Position numbers and translations under genes: made by a program
Source of the DNA: Streptomyces sp. HUAS CB01
GTDB lineage: Bacteria; Actinomycetota; Actinomycetes; Streptomycetales; Streptomycetaceae
NCBI RefSeq assembly: GCF_030406905.1
Contig: NZ_CP129137.1
Span: forward strand, 1,482,001 to 1,546,000
Direction: 5' to 3'
Length of the DNA: 64,000 bases
In this document: in pieces, positions 19,701 to 28,642 of the stretch
Numbering within the stretch: position 1 is the first letter of the stretch
How the letters are laid out: each line of letters begins with the position of its first letter
The notes under the pieces: model-generated
Database searches by the model: none
What the model saw: the letters and a program-made list of their open reading frames with translations, nothing else
Told to the model about the DNA's origin: nothing

Positions 19701-21419
19701 ATGACCGAAGTGCCGGGCGACGGACGGGACGACGGGACACCGGTCGCGGGGCGCTACCGCCTGCTGGCCCGGCTGGGCGAGGGTGGCATGGGCGTCGTCT
19801 GGCGCGCCCGGGACGAACTGCTCGGGCGGGAGGTCGCGGTCAAGGAGGTCCGCGCGCCCGCCGGGTTGGGGACCGGCGAGGTGCAGCGGCTCTACGCCCG
19901 GCTGGAGCGCGAGGGCTGGGCCGCCGCCCGGATCTCGCACCGCAACGTGGTCACGGTGTACGACGTGGCGTCCGAGGACGGGCGGCCGTGGATCGTGATG
20001 GAGCTCGTCCGCGGTCTCTCGCTCTCCGACGCGCTCGCCGCGGAGGGCCCGATGTCGCCGCCGCGTGCCGCGCACATCGGCGCGGAGGTGCTCGCGGCCC
20101 TGCGCGCGGCCCACGGCGCGGGCGTGCTGCACCGGGACGTGAAGCCGGGGAACGTGCTGCTCGCCAACGACGGCCGCGTCGTCCTCACGGACTTCGGGAT
20201 CGCCTCGGTCGAGGGCGCGTCCGGGCTGACCATGACCGGCGAACTCGTCGGCTCGCCCGAGTACCTCGCCCCGGAGCGGGCACTCGGCCGCACCCCGGGT
20301 CCCGGGTCGGACCTGTGGTCGCTCGGGGTCCTGCTGTACGCGGCGGTCGAGGGGCGGTCGCCGTTCCGCCAGGACACACCGCTCGGCACGCTCCGCGCCG
20401 CCGTCGACGAGGAACTGCCCGCCCCGCGCCGGGCCGGTGCGCTGGAGCCGGTGATCGCCGGTCTGCTGCGGAAGGACCCGGCGGAACGGATGTCCGCGGA
20501 GGAGGCGGAACGCCGGCTCCGGGTCATCGGGGCGGGAGGAACGCCCCGTACCGGCTCCGCGGCGGGCCCTGGTCCGTACGCGGCGCCCGTCGCCTCAGCC
20601 ACGCCCGCCACCGCCGCCGCGCGGCCCGGTGCCGCCGGCCCGCCCACGGGTACGACGGTGTCCGCGGCCACGGTCCCGGGCGGCCCCGGCCCGTCGGCGG
20701 GGCGGCCGCGGCGCGCGGCCGTCGCGCTGACCGCGGGGATCGCCGCCCTGCTGCTGTCGCTGGGCGGTCTCACCTACGTCCTGCTGAACGACGGGAACGG
20801 AAACGGGGGCGGCGGTACCGGGGGGACGAACGGCAGCGGGGCGGACGGCGGTTCCGGGAGCGGCGGTCCGACGGGCGGGAGCGGTACGGCGTCCGGTCCG
20901 GCGACGCCGTCCGGCGCGGGCCCCTCGGCGTCGGCCGGCGGCGGGGCCGCGGCGACCGGTGGTGGCGGCCCCTCGGCCACGGAACGGGCGCCGCAGAGCG
21001 TGCACGTACGGGTCCACGCGACCCGCGCCGAGTACCGCGGGGCGTGTCCCCCGCCCGAGGCCGCGGCCCCCGCGTTCCGTGCGACGGTCACCGTGGGAAG
21101 CACCCCGGTATCCGTGGCGTACCGCTGGGTGACCGGGAGCGCCCGGAGTTCGGACGGGGGCTGGAAGACGCTCGACTTCCCCTCGGGCGAGGGGAAGTCG
21201 CGGGGGATCGATCATGTGGAGACGGCCCCTGCAGAGGGCGCGGTGCACCACGACCGGATCCGGGTGGAGATCAGGAGTCCGGTCGCGGCGCGGTCGGAGT
21301 GGGTGGCGTTCTCGGTGACGTGCGAGGAGGAGTCGCCTTCGGGCACGCCGTCGTCGTCGGGCTCGCCCTCGTACCCGGACGGGTCCGGTCAGGCCACCGA
21401 GCGGAACGGGGGCAGATAG
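19701..21419 (+). CDS. PknB-type Ser/Thr protein kinase with extracellular C-terminal domain
   Basis: 572-residue membrane kinase. The kinase domain runs from about residue 19 to 275, with the GEGGMG loop (26-31), Lys48, HRD (144-146), DFG (164-166) and a GSPEYLAPE activation segment. A Pro/Ala/Thr-rich juxtamembrane linker, one membrane helix (about 340-360) and a Gly/Ser/Thr-rich linker follow, then a C-terminal domain of about 130 residues outside the cell (no PASTA repeats). RBS GGAGGG precedes the ATG. The signal sensed is unknown. Its 3' end overlaps the convergent esterase gene by 31 bases. Confidence 0.95.
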   Translation: MTEVPGDGRDDGTPVAGRYRLLARLGEGGMGVVWRARDELLGREVAVKEVRAPAGLGTGEVQRLYARLEREGWAAARISHRNVVTVYDVASEDGRPWIVMELVRGLSLSDALAAEGPMSPPRAAHIGAEVLAALRAAHGAGVLHRDVKPGNVLLANDGRVVLTDFGIASVEGASGLTMTGELVGSPEYLAPERALGRTPGPGSDLWSLGVLLYAAVEGRSPFRQDTPLGTLRAAVDEELPAPRRAGALEPVIAGLLRKDPAERMSAEEAERRLRVIGAGGTPRTGSAAGPGPYAAPVASATPATAAARPGAAGPPTGTTVSAATVPGGPGPSAGRPRRAAVALTAGIAALLLSLGGLTYVLLNDGNGNGGGGTGGTNGSGADGGSGSGGPTGGSGTASGPATPSGAGPSASAGGGAAATGGGGPSATERAPQSVHVRVHATRAEYRGACPPPEAAAPAFRATVTVGSTPVSVAYRWVTGSARSSDGGWKTLDFPSGEGKSRGIDHVETAPAEGAVHHDRIRVEIRSPVAARSEWVAFSVTCEEESPSGTPSSSGSPSYPDGSGQATERNGGR

Positions 21420-22198
21420 CCACCGGACTGTCCGGAGGCCGTCGGGTGGTACGACTCGCCGATGTTCAGCCAGTTGACGCTGTGCAGCCATGAGGCGCCC
21501 GAGCAGATCTCGTGCCCGGTGAAGGACGGCACGACGTCGGCGAACGTGAAGCCGTGGTCGGCGACGCGTTTGGCGATGGCCGCGTTGAGGTGGTCGGCTC
21601 CGCTGTTGATCGCGGCGCGCTCGTTCTCCGTGAGTCCGGCGATGCAGCTGCCGTTGAGCTTGTAGAAGCGGGGATAGCCGAGGACGACGACCCGGGCCGA
21701 CGGCGACTTGGACCTGATGGTCGAGTACACCGAGTCGAGCCGGGCCGGGAGGGTCGTGTCCACGAAGCGCTTGGCCTCCTGGACCCGGGCGACGCAGGTG
21801 CTCTCGGACTGCAGCACACAGGTCGTCATCACGTCGGCGAAGCCCGCGTCGTTGCCGCCGATCGTGAGGGACACGAGGTCGGTCCCCGAGTTGAGGGGAG
21901 CCAGCTGGTTCGCCAGGACATCACCCGTACGAGCGCCCGAGCATGCGGTGAAGGCGAACGACGAGGGTGAGTTGGCGGCCGCCCAGAGGGCGGGGTAGGC
22001 GCGGTTGGTGCGCTTGCACGAGCCGCTGTCGCCGAGGTAGGCGCCGGCCCCGACGCCCGAGGAGTACGAGTCGCCGAGGGCCACGTAGTCGACCGCGGCC
22101 GCGGATTGAGCGGCCTGGGCCTGGCCCGCGCCGGTGAGGGCGAGGGCGGCGCCGAGGAGGAGTGAGGATGAGATTGCCGCGATTCGGGACAGTTTCAT
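21389..22198 (-). CDS. Secreted SGNH/GDSL esterase or lipase
   Basis: 269-residue secreted hydrolase with a signal peptide ending about AQA-AQS. The SGNH blocks are visible: GDSYSSG (nucleophile Ser44), the Gly block, GGNDAGF and the C-terminal SYHPTASGQ with the catalytic His. Six cysteines probably make three disulfides, as in Streptomyces GDSL lipases. The ATG at 22198 with GGAGG five bases upstream is preferred over the in-frame GTG four codons earlier. It hydrolyses ester bonds of lipids or similar substrates outside the cell. Confidence 0.95.
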   Translation of the reverse strand: MKLSRIAAISSSLLLGAALALTGAGQAQAAQSAAAVDYVALGDSYSSGVGAGAYLGDSGSCKRTNRAYPALWAAANSPSSFAFTACSGARTGDVLANQLAPLNSGTDLVSLTIGGNDAGFADVMTTCVLQSESTCVARVQEAKRFVDTTLPARLDSVYSTIRSKSPSARVVVLGYPRFYKLNGSCIAGLTENERAAINSGADHLNAAIAKRVADHGFTFADVVPSFTGHEICSGASWLHSVNWLNIGESYHPTASGQSGGYLPPFRSVA

Positions 22199-22990
22199 GG
22201 AACCTCCCATTAGCAGGATCTCTGCTCAACTGTCGTAGCATGTCCCTTAGTTCGCCGGAAGTGTTCATGCCAAAAACAATGCGGGCGGACGTCCGGGGCG
22301 TTACGCAGTGGTTCTTGACGACCCGCCGGAGACGACGGGCAGGGCGGAACCCAGCATTCCGTCAATCCACCCCATACAGGGTCAAACACGCCGGGCTTCC
22401 GTGATCTCCGGCAGTCCGCCCGCACCCTGACGGACGCACACCTCCGCCACCGCCGCCCCGAGGGACCCGACAGCGGCGCTCGCGGCACTCGGACCGGCCC
22501 CGCACGCGCCGTTCACACCCTCCCGCCGCACTGCCGGCCGGACCTCCGCGGCCCTCCGTCCGACATGCGCACACCCCAGCCGCCACTGCGATTGCCTTTC
22601 GCCCCTCAGGTATCGCATTGCATAGCAGGTTTGTGCATTTCAGCGCGCGATGGCAAAAGAAGGAGAAAAGTGCGCCCTACGGCCAGGTCTTGTCATACAG
22701 TCCCAATCATCAATACCGTCGTACATCCACCCGCAACGGACCATCAAAGGCGACTCCTGGGGAGGGGTTCGACGTCGCGACGGTCCGTGGCGGGGCGCGG
22801 TAGGGGGGTGCCGTGCTCGGTCGCACTTGTGCCGAGTCGCGTACCGCGCGGCCAGCTATGCCAGCTCGCCCAGCCTGTACGGAGATCCATGCCGTCCTGG
22901 CGGGGGTGAGAACAACCCCCCTTTCGAACCGGACACTCATCCGGACCGCCCGGGGGCGGGCGGTCCACCGGACGAGAGGGAAACCGACTC
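22199..22990. other. 792-bp divergent intergenic region with a low-GC core
   Basis: No gene is convincing here. Bases about 22600-22750 are markedly AT-richer than the rest of the window and contain TGCAT repeats (GCATTGCATAGCAGG). The region must hold promoters for the esterase (minus) and the polysaccharide operon (plus), and the length leaves room for a long leader or a small RNA. Confidence 0.5.
22943..22966 (+). promoter_or_regulatory. Leader hairpin before the glycosyltransferase operon
   Basis: GGACCGCCC-gggggc-GGGCGGTCC is a perfect 9-bp stem ending 24 bases before the start codon and just before the ribosome binding site. It could attenuate or tune translation. Confidence 0.4.
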
Positions 22991-23878
22991 ATGAGCTCGT
23001 TCCTGCGCCCGGCGGTCCCGGGTCCTCACGATCCGACGCCCACGGCCGGGGCGCCCGCACCGGTCATGGCCACGGCCACCGCCACCGCCACCGCCACCCT
23101 GGGCCGCATACCGGCCCAGTACCGCCCGATCTCCTCCCACCTCGCCATCGCGCCGCCGGTCAGCGTCGTGATCCCGGCGATGAACGAGGCCAAGAACCTT
23201 CCGCACGTCTTCGGGACCCTGCCCGAGTGGATCCACGAAGTCGTGCTCGTCGACGGCAACTCCACGGACGACACGGTGGACGTCGCCCGGGAGCTGTGGC
23301 CCGGCGTCACGGTCGTCAGACAGGCCGGCAAGGGCAAGGGGGACGCGCTCATCAGCGGTTTCGCCGCCTGCACCGGTGACATCATCGTCATGGTCGACGC
23401 GGACGGCTCGGCCGACGGCCAGGAGATCGTCAGCTATGTCTCCGCCCTCGTCGGCGGTGCCGACTTCGCCAAGGGCTCCCGCTTCGCCAACGGCGGCGGC
23501 ACCGACGACATGACCCCGATCCGCAAGCTCGGCAACCGGGTCCTGTGCGGCATCGTCAACGCCAAGTTCGGCGCCCGCTACACGGACCTCTGCTACGGCT
23601 ACAACGCCTTCTGGCGCCACTGCCTGGACAGCATCACCCTGGACTGCACCGGCTTCGAGATCGAGACCCTGATGAACATCCGGGTCGTCAAGGCCGGACT
23701 CCGGGTCCAGGAGGTCCCCAGCCACGAGTACCTCCGCATCCACGGCATGAGCAACCTCAGAGCCGTCCGCGACGGACTGCGGGTGCTCAAGGTGATCCTC
23801 AAGGAGAAGGGCGTCCGCCGCGCCGCCCGCCGCGTGCCCGCCATCGGCCTCAACTCGCCCCGAGGTGAGGTCGCTTGA
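22991..23878 (+). CDS. GT2 glycosyltransferase (dolichyl-phosphate mannosyltransferase-like)
   Basis: 295-residue family 2 glycosyltransferase. After about 55 low-complexity residues comes the GT-A fold: VSVVIPAMNEAKNL, VLVDGNSTDDT and VDADGSADG (metal-binding DxD-like). No multi-spanning membrane domain is present. It probably transfers a sugar from a nucleotide donor to a lipid carrier or glycan at the inner face of the membrane. RBS GAGGG precedes the ATG. It overlaps the next GT gene by four bases. Confidence 0.9.
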   Translation: MSSFLRPAVPGPHDPTPTAGAPAPVMATATATATATLGRIPAQYRPISSHLAIAPPVSVVIPAMNEAKNLPHVFGTLPEWIHEVVLVDGNSTDDTVDVARELWPGVTVVRQAGKGKGDALISGFAACTGDIIVMVDADGSADGQEIVSYVSALVGGADFAKGSRFANGGGTDDMTPIRKLGNRVLCGIVNAKFGARYTDLCYGYNAFWRHCLDSITLDCTGFEIETLMNIRVVKAGLRVQEVPSHEYLRIHGMSNLRAVRDGLRVLKVILKEKGVRRAARRVPAIGLNSPRGEVA

Positions 23879-24891
23879 ACCAGCGGACGTTCTCCGTGGT
23901 GATCTGCGTCTACACCGAGGACCGCTGGAGGGACATCCTCGCCGCCGTCGAGTCGGTGCGCCGGCAGTCGCTCCCGCCGCTGGAGACGCTGGTCGTCGTC
24001 GACCACAACCCCCGGCTGCTGAACCGCCTCACCGAGGAGTTCGCGGCCCGCCGGGAGGCGGCGTCACCGGGAGAGGTGGTGCGGGTGCTCGCCAACGCGG
24101 GCCCCCGCGGCCTCTCCGCCGGCCGCAACACCGGCATCGCCGTGGCCCGCGGGGAGTTCGTGGCCTTCCTCGACGACGACGCCGTGGCCGAGCACGACTG
24201 GCTGCGGCACTTCGCCGAGGGGTACGACGACCCGCGGGTGATGGCCGTCGGCGGCAGGACCCTGCCGGTCTGGGCCTCGGGCCGCAGGCCGGCGTGGTTC
24301 CCCGAGGAGTTCGACTGGGTCGTCGGCTGCACCTACCGCGGGCTGCCGCCCGGCCGCGTCCCCGTCCGCAACGTCCTCGGCGGCAACGCCTCCTTCCGCC
24401 GCACCGCCTTCGACGCCGCCGGCGGGTTCGCCACCGGCATCGGGAGGGACGGCGACCGACGTCCCCTGGGCTGCGAGGAGACCGAGCTGTGCATACGGCT
24501 CGGCCGGGCCCTCCCGGACGCGGTGCTGCTGATCGACGACCGTGCCGTCATCCACCACAAGGTCCCCGTGCCGCGGGAGCGCTTCCGCTACTTCCGCACC
24601 CGCACCTACGCCGAGGGGCTGTCGAAGGCGCTCGTTTCGCACAGCGTCGGCAGCGGCAAGGGCCTGGAGACCGAACGCCGGTACACCACGCGCGTGCTCC
24701 CGGCGGGTGTCGCGCGAGGGCTGCGCGACGCGCTGCTGGGCCGACCCGGCGGGGCCGGCCGGGCCTGCGCCATCGTCGTCGGCGTCGCCACGGCCGCGGC
24801 CGGGTACGCGGTGGCGCGTGCGCGGTCCGGGGTGGCGTTCTCGCACGGGCCGGTCGCCGCGTACACCCCGCGTCCGGAAGGCACCTCATGA
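23875..24891 (+). CDS. GT2 glycosyltransferase
   Basis: 338-residue family 2 glycosyltransferase with FSVVICVYTEDRW, GLSAGRNTGIA, the metal-binding FLDDDA and an EE(T)ELCIRL acceptor/catalytic motif. It starts with TTG overlapping the TGA of the upstream gene and preceded by GAGGTGAGG, so it is translationally coupled. A C-terminal hydrophobic stretch may associate it with the membrane. It is the second enzyme of a small surface-glycan operon; sugar and acceptor are unknown. Confidence 0.9.
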   Translation: MNQRTFSVVICVYTEDRWRDILAAVESVRRQSLPPLETLVVVDHNPRLLNRLTEEFAARREAASPGEVVRVLANAGPRGLSAGRNTGIAVARGEFVAFLDDDAVAEHDWLRHFAEGYDDPRVMAVGGRTLPVWASGRRPAWFPEEFDWVVGCTYRGLPPGRVPVRNVLGGNASFRRTAFDAAGGFATGIGRDGDRRPLGCEETELCIRLGRALPDAVLLIDDRAVIHHKVPVPRERFRYFRTRTYAEGLSKALVSHSVGSGKGLETERRYTTRVLPAGVARGLRDALLGRPGGAGRACAIVVGVATAAAGYAVARARSGVAFSHGPVAAYTPRPEGTS

Positions 24892-25676
24892 ACGAGGCCG
24901 TACCGATCCTCATGTACCACGCGATAGCGCACCGGCCCGCTCCGGCGACCCACGGGCTCTCCGTGGCACCCGGGGCGTTCGCCGAACAGATGGAGCTGCT
25001 CGGCGAGCGCGGCTTCACCCCGGTCACGGCCGCCGGGCTCGGGCGGGCCTGGCGGCTCGGGGAACCGCTGCCGCCGCGACCGGTGCTGATCACCTTCGAC
25101 GACGGCTACGAGGGCGTCCACCGGCACGCCCTCCCCGTGCTCGACAAGCTGGGCTTCGCATCGACGTTGTTCGTGTCGACCGGCTGGCTGCGCGGTGCGC
25201 ACGAGGAGGGCGGCGCGCCCGACACCATGCTGGACTGGGGTCAGGTGCGGGAACTGGCCGCGGCGGGCACGGAGATCGGCGGGCATTCGCACACCCATCC
25301 GCAGATGGATCAGCTGGACGACACCCGGCTCCGGTTCGAGGCGCTGAACTGCAGGGAGATCATCGCCGGGGAACTCGGCGCCGCGCCGATGTCGTTCGCC
25401 TATCCGTACGGCTACTCCAGCCGCCGCGTCCGGCAGGCGGTGCGCGCGGCCGGCTTCGCACAGTCGCTGGCGGTGGGGAACGCCCTGGCCCGCCGGCGCC
25501 AGGGGCCGTACGCGCTGGAGCGGGTGACCGTGCGCCGCTCCACCGGCATCGACGCGTTCGCACGGCTCACCGAAGGCCGCCACGTGGCCCGCGACTTCGC
25601 CCGGGACCGGGCCCTGACCAAGGGGTACGCGGTGGTGCGCCGCGCGAGGAGCGCCATCCGGTTGCTGCGTACATGA
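24888..25676 (+). CDS. Polysaccharide deacetylase (CE4)
   Basis: 262-residue carbohydrate esterase family 4 (NodB-fold) protein. Motif 1 is TFDDGYEG (Asp71-Asp72) and motif 2 HSHTH (133-137), the metal ligands; the AYPYGY and later motifs are also recognisable. No signal peptide is visible, so it may act in the cytoplasm or leave with the polymer. ATGA overlap with the second GT gene makes a three-gene operon that would build and de-N-acetylate a polysaccharide. Confidence 0.92.
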   Translation: MNEAVPILMYHAIAHRPAPATHGLSVAPGAFAEQMELLGERGFTPVTAAGLGRAWRLGEPLPPRPVLITFDDGYEGVHRHALPVLDKLGFASTLFVSTGWLRGAHEEGGAPDTMLDWGQVRELAAAGTEIGGHSHTHPQMDQLDDTRLRFEALNCREIIAGELGAAPMSFAYPYGYSSRRVRQAVRAAGFAQSLAVGNALARRRQGPYALERVTVRRSTGIDAFARLTEGRHVARDFARDRALTKGYAVVRRARSAIRLLRT

Positions 25677-25771
25677 GTGACCTTTGGTGCGTACACCAGT
25701 GCGGGCTCGGAGACCGGCGGCACGCGCCAAAAGGCCGTGCACCGAGGCCCGACGTGCCGGATCATGGCGCC

Positions 25772-26866
25772 ATGACCGCCACCCCTGAGCACGCTCTGCC
25801 GATCCGGCTCAACGTCGACGACAGCGATTCGCCGTCGGATGTCGTCGACGCGCTGTTCCTCGGCCGCTTCGCGACGGGCGAGCAGCCGTATTCGCACAGT
25901 TCGACGATCGACCGGGTCAAGCCCGGCGCCACGCTGCTGCCGCCGGGCGCCCGGGTGCTGCGGGCCGCGCGCGACGACGACCGGAGCGCGACGCTCGCGG
26001 AGGGGGACGGCTGGACCCTGCTGATCTCCCGGTGGAACCGCGGCGCGGACGTCACGGTCACCGCGGTCAGCTCCGAACTCGCCGAGAACGTCCACAAGGA
26101 GGCGACGGACGGCGTCCAGGACGAACCCGAACCCCAGCCCGAGAACGTCACCATGGGCTTCTGGTACGTCTCCCCGCGCCGGGGTCCGCACCGCACGACC
26201 CGTCAGATCAGCGCCGGCACCTGGGAGGAGGTCCGGCCCAACTACACGACCCCGGTGGCCCAGGCCATGGACCGGCTGATGAAGGTGACACCGGACGACA
26301 TCGCGGGCCGGCTGCTCCTGCTGCACGGCCCGCCGGGCACGGGGAAGACCTCCGCGCTGCGGACGCTGGCCCGCTCCTGGCGCGACTGGTGCCAGGTGGA
26401 CTGCGTCCTCGATCCGGAGCGGCTCTTCAACGACGTCGGCTATCTGATGGACATCGCGATCGGCGAGGACGAGGGCACGGCCAAGAGCCGCTGGCGGCTG
26501 CTGCTCCTGGAGGACTGCGACGAGCTGATCCGCGGCGAGGCGCGGCACGCCGCCGGCCAGGCGCTCTCCCGGCTGCTGAACCTGACGGACGGGCTGCTCG
26601 GCCAGGGCCGGAACGTCCTCGTGGGCGTCACCACCAACGAGGACCTGGAGCGGCTGCACCCCGCGGTCGTCCGGCCGGGCCGCTGTCTCGCGCGGATCGA
26701 GGTCGGCCCGCTCACCCGCAAGGAGGCCGTGTCCTGGCTGGGCTCGGAAGAGGGAGTCGGCCGCGAGGGCGCGACGCTGGCGGAGCTGTACGCCCTGCGG
26801 CGCGGGACGGTGCCGGCGTCCGTGCCGTCCCAGCACGACGGGGCGGACGCGGGGCTGTACCTCTAG
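25772..26866 (+). CDS. AAA ATPase with DUF5925-like N-terminus
   Basis: 364-residue protein. The N-terminal half (1-165) resembles a domain annotated DUF5925 in Streptomyces (from memory). A C-terminal AAA domain has Walker A GPPGTGKT (186-193), Walker B LLLLEDCDEL, a sensor-like VGVTTNED and an arginine finger in HPAVVRPGR. It probably remodels a protein partner using ATP; the partner is unknown. The stop codon abuts the MITE-like element, so the C-terminal tail may have been set by that insertion. Confidence 0.85.
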   Translation: MTATPEHALPIRLNVDDSDSPSDVVDALFLGRFATGEQPYSHSSTIDRVKPGATLLPPGARVLRAARDDDRSATLAEGDGWTLLISRWNRGADVTVTAVSSELAENVHKEATDGVQDEPEPQPENVTMGFWYVSPRRGPHRTTRQISAGTWEEVRPNYTTPVAQAMDRLMKVTPDDIAGRLLLLHGPPGTGKTSALRTLARSWRDWCQVDCVLDPERLFNDVGYLMDIAIGEDEGTAKSRWRLLLLEDCDELIRGEARHAAGQALSRLLNLTDGLLGQGRNVLVGVTTNEDLERLHPAVVRPGRCLARIEVGPLTRKEAVSWLGSEEGVGREGATLAELYALRRGTVPASVPSQHDGADAGLYL

Positions 26867-27038
26867 GGGCGTGTGACGAAAGCAGCCCCGTCCGCCCGCA
26901 GGGCGGGGCGGGCCTCGGGTGTGTGCGATCGCAGGGCGGAGGATCATCCTCGTCCCGGACCTACTCGGATGACTCCGGCAACGCAGCGAGCGTGCGTGCC
27001 AGGCGTCGCGGGCCAGGAGGGACTTTCGCCACACGCCC
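26867..27038. mobile_element. MITE-like 172-bp element with 17-bp inverted ends
   Basis: The left end GGGCGTGTGACGAAAGC and the complement of the right end GGGCGTGTGGCGAAAGT match at 15 of 17 bases. The inside is non-coding and rich in small palindromes (CCGCCC-gca-GGGCGG at 26892-26906, GAGGAT-c-ATCCTC at 26939-26951). No clear target duplication is seen. It begins directly after the stop codon of the ATPase gene and may also end its transcript. Confidence 0.55.
26892..26906 (+). terminator. GC hairpin inside the element, possible terminator
   Basis: CCGCCC-gca-GGGCGG, a perfect 6-bp stem 26 bases after the ATPase stop codon; no T-run. Confidence 0.35.
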
Positions 27039-27244
27039 TGTCCGGACCCCGGCCGCGGGGGGCCCGGCCACGCCCGCGCCTCCCGACCAGCACGGCCGCC
27101 GGCCCGGTCGGCCGGTGGACGAACACCGGGCCGCGCGCCTCAGGTCGACGCGGCCGGGGGCCAGGTCCCCAGGGCCGGCCGGCACGCACCGGCCCGTGCC
27201 TCAGGTCGACGCGGCCGCCGGCCGGTTGGGACCGGCCGCCCGGG
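27039..27244. other. Non-coding gap with a repeated CAGGTCGACGCGGCCG
   Basis: Between the element and the GntR stop, the motif CAGGTCGACGCGGCCG occurs twice (about 27140 and 27203) within similar surroundings (a CACCGG(C)CCG(T)GCCTCAGG context). I see no gene. Confidence 0.5.
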
Positions 27245-27619
27245 TCACTTCCCGTAGGTGGCGCGCAGCGCGTCCTGTACCGCCGACAGGGCGTCGGCAC
27301 GGGACAGGCCGAGGCGGTGGACCTGTTCCGCGTACGCCTGGGCGGCCGTCGCCGCCTGGCGCTCCGCCGCGTCCCCGGCCGCCGCGACGAACGTGCCGTT
27401 CCGGCCGCGGGTTTCGATCACGCCGTCTCCCTCGAGGGCGCGGTACGCCTTGGCGACGGTGTTGGCCGCGAGGCCGAGTTCCTCCGCGAGGCCCCGCACC
27501 GTGGGGAGTTTGTAGCCGACGGGCAGTGCGCCCGAGCGCGCCTGGGCGGAGATCTGGGAGCGGAGCTGCTCGTAGGGCGCGGGGGCGGCATCCGTGTCGA
27601 TGACGATTTTCAAGGTCAC
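27245..27619 (-). CDS. GntR-family regulator, YtrA-type
   Basis: 124-residue short GntR regulator. The winged helix covers residues about 10-80 (YEQLRSQI, LPTVRGLAEELGLAANTVAKAYRALE, ETRGRNGTFV) and is followed by only about 45 residues, as in the YtrA subgroup that usually controls ABC transporters. No ABC transporter is adjacent here, so the target is unknown. The GTG at 27619 is chosen because the domain starts immediately after it; the longer frame is a shadow of the divergent acetyltransferase gene. Confidence 0.9.
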   Translation of the reverse strand: MTLKIVIDTDAAPAPYEQLRSQISAQARSGALPVGYKLPTVRGLAEELGLAANTVAKAYRALEGDGVIETRGRNGTFVAAAGDAAERQAATAAQAYAEQVHRLGLSRADALSAVQDALRATYGK

Positions 27620-27718
27620 CACGTGATTGTCCCCCACTTCCTGGCCCCGGGCACGCCGCTGGGGACCCTCCCGAAATTGAGAGGCGTACACGGGGGCGCG
27701 CGCGTAGCGTGCCGCATC

Positions 27719-28642
27719 ATGACTGTGATCGTCCGCGCCTTCCGTGCGCCCGGTGACGCCGAAGCGGTCGCCCGGGTCCGTCGCGCCGCCCTGCCGTTCA
27801 TGCTGGTCACCCCGGAGGCCCTGGTGTTCGAGACGGAACATGCGCATCCGCTCGCGCACTACCGGCCGCTGGTCGCCGAGGAGGACGGCGAGATCATCGC
27901 CACGGCCCAGGTGGGGCTCGCGCACGACAGTCCCGAGCCGGGGGTCGGCTACGCCAACGTCTATGTGCATCCCGAGCGCCGTGGACGGGGCGCGGGGACG
28001 GCCGTCGTACGCGCCGCAGAGGAGTATCTGGCCGGCGTCGGCGCCGGCGAGGTCTACACCTGGGTGCTGGACGAACCGGAGCACCGGGCCTTCGCCGAAC
28101 GGCTCGGCTACCGGGCCGGGCGCACGGCGCACTTCCTCCGCCTCGATCTGGCCGCCGGGACGCTGCCGCCGCTGCGGACCCCGCCGGACGGGGTGCGGAT
28201 CGTCCCGGCGTCCGACTTCGCCGGTGACCCGCGGCCGCTGTTCGAGCTGGACGCCGCCACGACGGCGGACGAACCGGGCGATGTGACGGCGGAGTTCACG
28301 GACTACGGCCACTGGCTCGACGAGACCTGGGGCCATCCGCTGTTCAGCCCGGAACTGACGTCGGTCGCCGTCGTGGACGGCCGCCCGGTGGCGTTCAGCG
28401 CGGCCCGTACGGACGGCGCGGCCCGTTACGGGACCGCCATGACCGGCACCGCACGCGCCTTCCGCGGCCGAGGGCTGGCCAGGCTCGCCAAGAACGACTC
28501 GCTGCACCGGGCGCGGGCGGCCGGGTTCACCGAGGCGTTCACCGGCAACGACGCGGGCAACGGCCCGATGCTGGCCGTCAACGAGTGGTTCGGCTACGAG
28601 ATCTGCGCGACGGAGGTACGCCATGTCCGCACGCTGGGGTGA
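27719..28642 (+). CDS. Tandem GNAT acetyltransferase
   Basis: 307-residue protein with two GNAT folds. The first has VYVHPERRGRGAGTAVV (acetyl-CoA loop), and the second has TGTARAFRGRGLARLAKN. Such double GNAT proteins acetylate small amines or antibiotics, but no substrate can be named. A TAGCGT (27705-27710) 9 bases before the ATG and the absence of an RBS suggest a leaderless mRNA. It overlaps the DUF402 gene by 20 bases. Confidence 0.9.
   Translation: MTVIVRAFRAPGDAEAVARVRRAALPFMLVTPEALVFETEHAHPLAHYRPLVAEEDGEIIATAQVGLAHDSPEPGVGYANVYVHPERRGRGAGTAVVRAAEEYLAGVGAGEVYTWVLDEPEHRAFAERLGYRAGRTAHFLRLDLAAGTLPPLRTPPDGVRIVPASDFAGDPRPLFELDAATTADEPGDVTAEFTDYGHWLDETWGHPLFSPELTSVAVVDGRPVAFSAARTDGAARYGTAMTGTARAFRGRGLARLAKNDSLHRARAAGFTEAFTGNDAGNGPMLAVNEWFGYEICATEVRHVRTLG

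Noticed and set aside
24542..26866. 774-codon plus frame reading through the deacetylase and ATPase
   Set aside because: The 5' part is out of frame with the deacetylase; only the part from ATG 25772 has ATPase motifs.
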